Shown here: positions 47,270-64,000 of the stretch, piece by piece
Position numbering within the stretch: position 1 is the first letter of the stretch
Layout of the letters: each line of letters begins with the position of its first letter
Source of the DNA: Amorphochlora amoebiformis
Lineage: Eukaryota; Cercozoa; Chlorarachniophyceae
Assembly: GCA_054601695.1 (NCBI GenBank)
Contig: BAAHQB010000183.1
Location: 124,001-188,000 of the forward strand
Direction of reading: 5' to 3'
Length of the DNA: 64,000 nucleotides
Notes under the pieces: model-generated
Databases searched by the model: none
Seen by the model: only the letters and a program-made list of their open reading frames with translations
What the model was told of the DNA's origin: nothing
Made by a program: the position numbers and the translations under genes

Positions 47270-47579
47270 TGAACGCCCTGCCTTTCTCTCTTTTTAATGA
47301 TTAAATTCGAAAAATTTCGAAAAAAAAAATTCGAAAAAATTCGAAAATTCTTGAAAGTGATTTTGAAATTCTCGAATGAGATTCTTGAAAATGTGAATGT
47401 ACATCTGTGTGGGTAGGGGTGAGGGTGAGGAGGAGGTTTGATTTAATTAAGGTGTTTTCTTCTGATTTAATTAATCTGTTTTTCATTGAATTAAGCTATT
47501 TTCTTTTTGATTTCTAATTTTTTTTTGTGTATGGAGATAGGTACATTGCATATTGAATATATTTATAAATAATATATAT

Positions 47580-47617
<38 letters not shown>

Positions 47618-47810
47618 GTATATATATGGATAATATGTATATATAGAGATACCCATGTAATTTATAAACTTTGTAAAAATAAACGAGAAATAAACCAAAT
47701 TAAAAATATTCCTTTTTTTCTAAATAAATCTATGTATATATATATATATATATGTATCCGGAGAAATGTTTATATATATTAATATGCATGTATGTATGTA
47801 AAGATACGTA

Positions 47811-47866
<56 letters not shown>

Positions 47867-47926
47867 TCTAGTATGCTCGATCTTGAAGAACTAATTTGAC
47901 CTTCCCTCCTTAGAACAACCTAATAT

Positions 47927-47930
<4 letters not shown>
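47270..47930. other. No gene seen
   Basis: Contains a TTCGAAAAATTTCGAAAA homopolymer-like stretch (47303-47350), then AT-rich unique and TA sequence. Confidence 0.4.
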
Positions 47931-47962
<32 letters not shown>

Positions 47963-47997
47963 CCCTCCTCCTTAGAACAACCTAACACATACAATAT

Positions 47998-48000
<3 letters not shown>
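47905..48000 (+). repeat. Duplicated CCTCCTTAGAACAACCTAA segment
   Basis: Two copies (about 47908 and 47970) separated by a TA array. Confidence 0.8.
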
Positions 48001-48030
<30 letters not shown>

Positions 48031-48039
48031 CATACATAC

Positions 48040-48125
48040 ATATCAATAAATATCCTAACCGACGCTAACCAACCCTAACGCTAACCATAACCCTAACACC
48101 ATCTCATATATATATATATATATAT

Positions 48126-48173
<48 letters not shown>

Positions 48174-48345
48174 ATAAATATCCTAACCCACGCTAACCAA
48201 CCCTAACACTTACCCTAACCCTAACACCATCTCATAATATATATATATATATATATATATATCAATAAATATCCTAACCCACGCTAACCAACCCTAACAC
48301 TTACCCTAACCCTAACACCATCCCAAGAGGTTCAATCGATTCCCT
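48040..48345 (+). repeat. Three copies of a 60-65-bp unit with telomere-type words
   Basis: TCAATAAATATCCTAACC, CGCTAACCAACCCTAAC and CCCTAACACCATC recur at about 48043, 48170 and 48260, with TA spacers. Confidence 0.85.
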
Positions 48346-48367
48346 TTCTTTCATTTATACAGAAGAC

Positions 48368-48462
48368 CCGAACCCTAACCCTAACCTAACCCTAACCCTA
48401 ACCTAACCCTAACCCTAACCTAACCCTAACCCTAACCCTAACCCTAACCCTAACCCTAATAC
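48368..48462. repeat. CCCTAA array
   Basis: About 15 units including CCTAA variants. It faces a TTAGGG array across 95 bp of unique DNA. Confidence 0.95.
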
Positions 48463-48556
48463 CAGGAGAGCCAAGATGTTGATTGTGTATCAATCATGTT
48501 CGACTTGTACGGAACGCGTTCTGTGCCAGGCTCTACTGAGTGAACAAACCCAAACC
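48463..48556. other. Unique spacer between opposed telomere-type arrays
   Basis: Open on both strands (plus: ESQDVDCVSIMFDLYGTRS; minus: GTERVPYKSNMIDTQSTS). It may hold an exon of a gene on either strand; I cannot decide. Confidence 0.3.
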
Positions 48557-48665
48557 TAGGGTTAGGGTTAGGGTTAGGGTTAGGGTTAGGGTTAAGGTTA
48601 GGGTTAGGGTTAGGGTTAGGGTTAGGATTAGGGTTAGGGTTAGGGTTAGAATTAGGGCTAGGGTT
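48557..48665. repeat. TTAGGG array downstream of IMP2
   Basis: About 18 units with ATTAGG and GGGCTA variants. It lies beyond the IMP2 stop codon in the minus-strand sense. Confidence 0.95.
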
Positions 48666-48747
48666 TATGTTCTGATTAATCTTGTGTGTTTATATGTATA
48701 TATATTTCATAGTTGTATATTACAGATGTATATATGTGTATATATAT

Positions 48748-48778
<31 letters not shown>

Positions 48779-48842
48779 CTATATATATGTCTATATATAT
48801 ATATATATGTATACATAGTTACATATATACAAAACATAGTTA

Positions 48843-49597
48843 TCAACATATCAAAAGAATAATATTCATAATATTCTTCGGCAACCGTGTAGGTGGCCAG
48901 AAAATGAACGATACTTTGCCTTGAATCAGGGCTAATGGAGCCTAGGGTTAGGGTTAGGGTTAGGGTTAGGGTTAGGGTTAGGGTTAGGGTTAGGGTTAGG
49001 GTTAGGATCAGATTATTCAGGATGTCGTAGTCGGAGGACCATTGACTCCTCCACAGAGTGGGGCTCTATCTAGAGTTGTTAGGGATAACAGCAGATCGTG
49101 TTGTTGGGGGGTTGGGGTTAGGGTTAGGGTTAGGGTTAGGGTTAGGGTTAGGGTTAGGGTTAGGGTTAGGGCTAGTGATAAGAAAGCAGTCGAAGGTTAG
49201 GGTCAGGAATATGACTCAACGTGAGGGTTAGGGTTAGAGTGGGGTTAGGGTTAAAGACTATTACGAGGATAAGGATTAGGATTAGGGTTAGCGTGGAGGT
49301 AGCTTAAGCTAGGGTTAGCGTTAGAGGGTTAGGGTTAGGGTTAGGGTTAGGGTTAGGGTTAGGGTTAGGGTTAGGGCTACTGGTCCGAAGGAGTTGGAGT
49401 CATTTGAACGCCCGAAGTTATCACCTTCCAGCCAGCAATGGCCTCGGGGAACCTAGGGTTAGGGTTAGGGTTAGGGTTAGGGTTAGGATTAGGGTTAAGA
49501 TGGGTTCGGGTTTTGTAGATGGGTGGGCTTGGGGGGAAAGTCGGTGGGGGTGTAGATTTGAATATATATATATATATATATATATATCTATAATATA

Positions 49598-49675
<78 letters not shown>

Positions 49676-49768
49676 AATTTAAATTTAAAAATCTGTAGGT
49701 ATGTAACTAGATTTGTGCATAATATCGGCTTAGCATGAACATGTATGTATATGTATTACATTTATATA

Positions 49769-49855
<87 letters not shown>

Positions 49856-49874
49856 TTACATTATATTAATGTAA

Positions 49875-49922
<48 letters not shown>

Positions 49923-50052
49923 CTTGTGTGTTGTAGGAATAGGGGGAGGAGGAGTTTGGCTGTTGTTGTACTTTAACCTATTGTATATATATATTATATT
50001 TATATAATAGATAAATATACATATACATATATATATATGTATATATAGTTAC

Positions 50053-50089
<37 letters not shown>

Positions 50090-50193
50090 TGTAATGTGTA
50101 TAAATATATATGTATATATATTTATGTGTGGATATAAATAATATATATATATATAATATATATATATATATATACATACATATAGTATATGTT

Positions 50194-50227
<34 letters not shown>

Positions 50228-50323
50228 AAATATAATATATATATATATATATATATATAAATACAGAAATATATACTATGAAGGTACCATATCTCCTGGA
50301 AGTCTCAGGATACGCTTATATAT

Positions 50324-50357
<34 letters not shown>

Positions 50358-50781
50358 CATATATATATTTATATACACACATAATGTATATATATATATA
50401 TATATTATATATCCCTAGAAGTCCAGGATACGTTTAAATATATATTATGATATATATATATATAATAATATATATACATATATGTATATATATATATATA
50501 TATACAATACAGTAATATATACTATAAGGGTACCATATCTCCTGGGAGTGCCAGGATATATATATATTATATATATGTATATATATATTATAGTATTATC
50601 ATAATAATAATAAAGTAATATAGAATATAAAGGTACCATATCCCCTGGAAGTCCCAGGATACGCTTAACGATATATTCTGATGGATCACTTGGATTCCTG
50701 AAACAACATACATTGACATACATAACTAAATATATATATATACATATATATTATATATATATATATATAGATATATAATAG

Positions 50782-50816
<35 letters not shown>

Positions 50817-51426
50817 TATATATATGTATATATATATATATAGATATATATATTATATATGTATATGTATATATACAATTTTCGACCTAACACATTACTT
50901 TTACATCGAAAGCATACATTTCCACCATACACAAAAGAGAAATTTACCGTGCTATGACTACGTCGCCTCTTTTGGGGCTGTAAAAAAACTTTCGCACTGC
51001 CACCCAATCATTCTTTCTGGCAAAATCAACCAAATAAAAACATCATACCCAAACGTTATCGCCAATATCCATCCCGAAATCCCTGTACACATCGAACACA
51101 CAAGACCACAGTGGCCCTTCTCAAGCGAAAAACTATTTTTTTCCTCACTCGTAAGGGATGGGGTTCAAAGTCGGTTGCATCGAGGCGCCGCGAATTTCAG
51201 CCACCTAAGAGAATTTTCCAGAGAATTTTCAGGATTTGTGAGTTCAAATGGGAAAAAGTAAATCAAGTTTTATCATACTGGTCAAGCATAAAAAACCGTA
51301 ACACAAGAAACCCAGATGGAAATTTGAAAATGCCTTTCCAACGACGTCGTGGACCAGAATCGCGGGCGGAACGGTGACTACAACAGCCTGAACGCGATGC
51401 ACCCTCAGAACAAAACCGAAAAACAT
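48843..51426 (-). CDS. IMP2: Mitochondrial inner membrane protease subunit 2 (S26 signal peptidase)
   Basis: Six exons on the minus strand: 51426-51343, 51204-51149, 51016-50948, 50697-50637, 49452-49381 and 48941-48843. They sum to 441 nt, 146 residues, in phase from ATG to TGA. The protein cleaves sorting peptides of intermembrane-space proteins at the inner mitochondrial membrane. Signatures: N-terminal helix ([13 protein letters not shown]), catalytic-serine motif [43 protein letters not shown] with the catalytic-lysine motif [22 protein letters not shown], and the C-terminal [31 protein letters not shown] and the final WPP motif point to IMP2 rather than IMP1. Exon 1 could alternatively end at a GC donor six bases later (51336). 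Introns 4 and 5 are filled with telomere-type repeat, TA arrays and exon echoes. Confidence 0.9.
48942..49380 (-). repeat. IMP2 intron 5 made of telomere-type arrays
   Basis: Arrays at 48943-49010, 49105-49175 and 49225-49380 read TTAGGG on the plus strand, hence CCCTAA in the IMP2 transcript. The donor is GTAGCC running straight into CCTAACC, and the acceptor is CCCTAG. Three short unique blocks interrupt them. Confidence 0.9.
49013..49069 (-). CDS. Possible alternative terminal exon of IMP2
   Basis: After CTCTAG the minus strand reads [18 protein letters not shown] then TAA, in the same phase 0 as the regular last exon. Joined to ...SNSFGP it would give a protein without the WPP motif. An inverted relative with the same stop (MVLGLRHTE) lies at 42901. 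It may be an alternative end or an exon-like relic. Confidence 0.4.
   Translation of the reverse strand: MEPHSVEESMVLRLRHPE
49453..49500 (-). repeat. TTAGGG array at the end of IMP2 intron 4
   Basis: About eight units directly touching exon 5. The acceptor CCCTAG is the repeat itself. The rest of the intron (to 50636) is TA arrays and exon echoes. Confidence 0.9.
50270..50685 (-). repeat. Four copies of the second half of IMP2 exon 4
   Basis: The exon end coding RILGLPGDM with its GTACCT donor and following intron bases recurs at about 50560-50515, 50440-50408 and 50325-50276. The copies read ILALPGDM and RILRLPGDM; the one at 50440 is truncated. TA arrays lie between. Confidence 0.85.
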
Positions 51427-52715
51427 GGCGCAGCTTTCAACGCCGCGAAATTTCTGACCTTGGCGGTTCGGAGCAGCTGTCCTGCGCGCCACATGACTCA
51501 CGGCGTACGCTGGCGACACGACGACGGAGTCGTTTATTAGGTTATCGATTATCTTACATATAAAGATATTGATAGTCATTATCTGTATATAAAGAAAAGA
51601 ATATATGCATATACATCCCTATATATCCTAATTATTTTACCAGTAATCCCGGGTAGTCCCTAAGAAACCCTGGTATTTGTGAGCTCCATATAACCTCCAA
51701 AGTCTCTGAAGAATCTCGTCGGCTCGACTCTGCATGGGCGGCCGCCTGGGTACAAGCGGCGGCGCTAACAGGGTATGTCCCTGACATGATGGCGTTGCAT
51801 TTGCATTATACACAAAAGAGAAATTTACCGTGCTATGACTACGTCGCCTCTTTTGGGGCTGTAAAAAAGCAGATAGGGGGCCAGAGAAGAACTTTCGCAC
51901 TGCCACCCAATCATTCTTTCTGGCAAAATCAACCAAATAAAAACATCATACCCAAACGTTATCGCCAATATCCATCCCGAAATCCCTGTACACATCGAAC
52001 ACACAAGACCACAGTGGCCCTTCTCAAGCGAAAAACTATTTTTTTCCTCACTCGTAAGGGATGGGGTTCAAAGTCGGTTGCATCGAGGCGCCGCGAATTT
52101 CAGCCACCTAAGAGAATTTTCCAGAGAATTTTCAGGATTTGTGAGTTCAAATGGGAAAAAGTAAATCAAGTTTTATCATACTGGTCAAGCATACCCAAAA
52201 ACCGTAACACAAGAAACCCAGATGGAAATTTGAAAATGCCTTTCCAACGACGTCGTGGACCAGAATCGCGGGCGGAACGGTGACTACAACAGCCTGAACG
52301 CGATGCACCCTCAGAACAAAACCGAAAAACATGGCGCAGCTTTCAACGCCGCGAAATTCTGACCTTGGCGGTTCGGAGCAGCTGTCCTGCGCGCCACATG
52401 ACTCACGGCGTACGCTGGCGACACGACGACGGAGTCGTTTATTAGGTTATCGATTATCTTACATATAAAGATATTGAGTAGTCATTATCTGTATATAAAG
52501 AAAAGAATATATGCATATACATCCCTAGATATCCTAATTATTTTACCAGTAATCCCGGGTAGTCCCTAAGAAACCCTGGTTTTTGTGAGCTCCATATAAC
52601 CTCCAAAGTCTCTGAAGAATCTCGTCGGCTCGACTCTGCATGGGCGGCCGCCGGGGCCTCCCGCGGCGGCGCTCACAGGGTATGTCCCTGACGATGATGG
52701 CGGTTGCGTTTGGGG
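50927..52715 (-). repeat. Tandem duplication of about 0.9 kb covering IMP2 exons 1-3
   Basis: Segment 50927-51806 repeats as 51807-52715 with high identity, including sequence upstream of the ATG (ending near CAGGGTATGTCCCTGAC). Differences are small indels and a 22-nt indel within exon 3. Confidence 0.9.
51829..52332 (-). pseudogene. Second copy of IMP2 exons 1-3
   Basis: Exon 1' 52332-52249, exon 2' 52107-52052, exon 3' 51919-51829. Exons 1' and 2' read the same protein. Exon 3' has 22 extra bases that break frame if read through. If GTTCTTCTC...TTTTACAG (34 nt) is removed as a tiny intron, the frame returns directly to [10 protein letters not shown]. It has no own exons 4-6, but exon 3' ends in the phase needed by exon 4, so it could act as an alternative 5' end. 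Confidence 0.7.
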
Positions 52716-52966
52716 TTGTATTTATAGGGACAAACACAGCGAGTGGAGGGGCATGGAAGCCTCGGAGACTGAATTGTGCGGCCATACGACGGAAGGCTGC
52801 CTCAGATAGTGGGGCCAGATGCAAAGACACAATCCACAGCCTGTCGCCTTCGATAAAGAGGGTTCGTGGAGGTTGGAGCATCCCTTACTTCGGAAAGACC
52901 ACCGTCAACCACACTGAAAGTCTGCCAGCCTACTCAACGGGCCAGGGCGAACTGCACTGGACTGCG
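52716..52966. other. Unassigned GC-rich stretch
   Basis: ORFs are open on both strands (minus 52881-52543, 112 codons; plus 52640-53020, 126 codons). They run into the IMP2 duplication and the LTR, so both are probably fortuitous. Confidence 0.35.
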
Positions 52967-53973
52967 ACACGTGTACGCCGCGAACTCTTGTGCTGCGCAA
53001 GTGGGTACCCCCACGACTAAGTTATCTCTTTCCGAATGGTGCAATGAAGTACATCAGGGTGGCTTGCAGTCTTCCGCTGCCCCCAAGGCATTGATACGCG
53101 TTGACAGGTTATGAGCCTCAGCATCAAGCACGCCCTCACATCGAAGATCGATCTCAAAAAGAGCGATTATGAGAATTCCCGCCTCCGAGTGAAAAACGGA
53201 TTCAGCGTAATCGGCTTCACCCAGGCTTTCGGAGTCCCCTATCGCCCGTGAGATGCCTCCACTTGAGCCAGTTTCACCAATATCGAAGGAATCACTGATC
53301 ATGTCCCGGAAGAAGAGCACGGAGGAGCCCCAGGGAAAGGGGGATGTCAAGCACCCAGTTGAGGCTGCATCCGACCTCCCTTTTGAGCTTCTCAACATCT
53401 TCTCTCTTGAGTCAAGTCGTGGATATCCTATGAGCAGGGCGCTGGCTTCACCGGATGAGATCTATAGAGCTTCTATCTCTTCGCTGGATGCCAAAGTAGC
53501 ACAAGCGAGAGGACAAGCCTATATATTTTTTTGTCACTCATTCTCGAAAAGACACACTGCAGCAATTGATGTACCCAATTACGACGAAAACGACATTTAT
53601 GTGTGGAGATCATTTATCTACGTTCATGGCAGAAGCAACGACCGCCTGCGTGCGCTGATGGCATCGACCAGATCGACTAGCCGAAGCTGACCGATGCGGG
53701 GGAGTGTTGGCACAACGCCAGGAATCGTGTAGAATAGCCCGAGATCCATGGAGACCGCTGGAGATCGCTGGAGATCGTGTTTTAGTGAATCCCCGGAAGT
53801 GCCCGGTAGTACCGGTTAATGTCAGTTAGTAGCGACACGTGTACGCCGCAACTCTTGTGCTGCGCAAGTGGGTACCCCCACGACTAAGTTATCTCTTTCC
53901 GAATGGTGCAATGAAGTACATCAGGGTGGCTTGCAGTCTTCCGCTGCCCCCAAGGCATTGATACGCGTTGACA
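52967..53973 (+). mobile_element. Copia-like LTR retrotransposon remnant
   Basis: A direct repeat of about 140 bp (52967-53106 and 53832-53973, GCGACACGTGTACGCC to GTTGACA) flanks a 0.6-kb interior. A purine tract GCGGGGGAG (53696-53704) precedes TGTTGGCACAACG, the expected start of a 3' LTR, giving a 269-bp LTR 53705-53973 with TG...CA ends. After the first copy, GGTTATGAGCCTC could be a diverged primer site. The 5' LTR is truncated. Confidence 0.55.
53253..53690 (+). CDS. ORF inside the LTR remnant, function unknown
   Basis: 145 codons ending 14 bases before the putative 3' LTR (53705). Readings such as DLPFELLNIFSLESSRGYPM and FFCHSFSKRHTAAID show no motif I recognise. The position next to the polypurine tract suggests a remnant of the retroelement polyprotein. 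Confidence 0.35.
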   Translation: MPPLEPVSPISKESLIMSRKKSTEEPQGKGDVKHPVEAASDLPFELLNIFSLESSRGYPMSRALASPDEIYRASISSLDAKVAQARGQAYIFFCHSFSKRHTAAIDVPNYDENDIYVWRSFIYVHGRSNDRLRALMASTRSTSRS

Positions 53974-53988
53974 ATATATATATATATG

Positions 53989-54026
<38 letters not shown>

Positions 54027-54038
54027 CCTCCCAAACAC

Positions 54039-54096
<58 letters not shown>

Positions 54097-54231
54097 TATA
54101 TATATATATATATACACATATCTACATATACAAACACCTATACACACATAATACACCCATCACCCATTCCCCCAAAACACCCAAAACACTCCCACCTAAT
54201 ATCACAATTTCTCCTAACATTTTAAACCCAG

Positions 54232-63637
<9,406 letters not shown>

Positions 63638-63638
63638 T

Positions 63639-63912
63639 TAGGGTTAAGCTTAGGGTTAGGGTTAGGGTTAGGGTTAGGGTTAGGGTTAGGGTTAGGGTCA
63701 GGGTTAAGATTAGGGTTTAAGCTGAAGATTAGGGTTAGGGTTAGGGTTAGAGCTAGGGTTAGGGTTAGTGTTTAGGTTTAGGTTTAGGGTTAGGGTTAGG
63801 GTTAGGGTTAGGGTTAGGGTTAGGGTTAGGGTTAGGGTTAGGGTTAGTGTTGGGGTTGGGGTTAGAGTGCCGAGTTAGGGTTAGAGTTGGGGTTGGGGTT
63901 AGGGTTAGATTT
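63639..63912 (+). repeat. TTAGGG array at the right edge
   Basis: About 40 units with GGTTGGGG and GGTTTA variants, in reverse orientation to the other arrays of the gene. TA repeats follow to the window end. Confidence 0.95.
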
Positions 63913-64000
63913 GTACACTGGCTCGAGTGTTTATATATACATATATATATATATATATATTCTCGGATATATATTTATGCATATATATATATATATATAT

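Noticed and set aside
49018-49110. Plus-strand reading [17 protein letters not shown] as an exon between TTAGGG arrays
   Set aside because: First taken as coding; the opposite strand, within an IMP2 intron and with its own stop, explains it better. Not fully excluded.
49404-49598. Plus-strand [19 protein letters not shown]
   Set aside because: It is antisense to IMP2 exon 5, whose minus-strand reading (CWLEGDN...SNDSNSFGP) matches the protease family.
63639-63912. A true chromosome end at the right edge
   Set aside because: Arrays occur in both orientations, are degenerate, lie between exons, and unique DNA follows.

Overview
The window reads as nuclear DNA of a unicellular eukaryote, not a prokaryote. 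It has GT-AG introns throughout, long TA dinucleotide arrays, TTAGGG/CCCTAA arrays far from any visible chromosome end, and proteins of a eukaryotic kind (a GPS-containing seven-helix receptor, an ankyrin-repeat histone deacetylase, a mitochondrial inner-membrane protease). I cannot name the species. A stramenopile, haptophyte or alveolate protist would fit, but that is inference. Almost all long ORFs in TA, GA or telomere-type DNA (runs of [12 protein letters not shown]) are repeat shadows. The real coding DNA is a series of short exons that I traced by splice signals and by agreement of reading phase from exon to exon.

Region 1 (about 394-34742, + strand): one very large gene of more than 55 exons. 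It encodes about 2,000 residues of an adhesion-GPCR-like receptor: N-terminal beta-rich segments, a Ser/Thr/Pro stalk with 20-residue repeats each on its own exon, REJ/PKD-like modules, a GAIN/GPS region, seven membrane helices and a long basic Ser/Arg-rich tail. The 5' end lies before the window. The 3' end is uncertain (candidates near 35942 and 39847). Nearly every intron is mostly (TA)n.

Region 2 (about 35.8-48.4 kb): mixed sequence with fewer TA arrays. It holds a 707-bp element with terminal inverted repeats (39884-40590), a small two-exon gene of unknown function on the minus strand (44907-44018), one orphan exon of an ABC-transporter ATPase (45400-45479) and telomere-type arrays at 42.4-43.05 and 48.06-48.46 kb.

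Region 3 (48843-51426, minus strand): a six-exon gene for mitochondrial inner membrane protease subunit 2 (IMP2/IMMP2L), phase-consistent from ATG to stop. Two of its introns consist largely of telomere-type repeat. A second copy of exons 1-3 lies just upstream (51829-52332). Then comes a copia-like LTR remnant (52967-53973).

Region 4 (54232-63637, + strand, open at the right edge): a gene of at least 16 exons joining ankyrin repeats to a class II type histone deacetylase domain. Six of its introns are built of CCCTAA arrays, and one of them uses a GC donor.

The main theme is intron origin. Simple repeats, (TA)n in the first gene and (CCCTAA)n in the last two, make up the introns. Partial copies of exon ends with the adjoining intron start are repeated in tandem inside many introns. 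The telomere-type arrays mostly lie so that the transcript reads CCCTAA, which offers a CTAAC branch-point-like motif every six bases.
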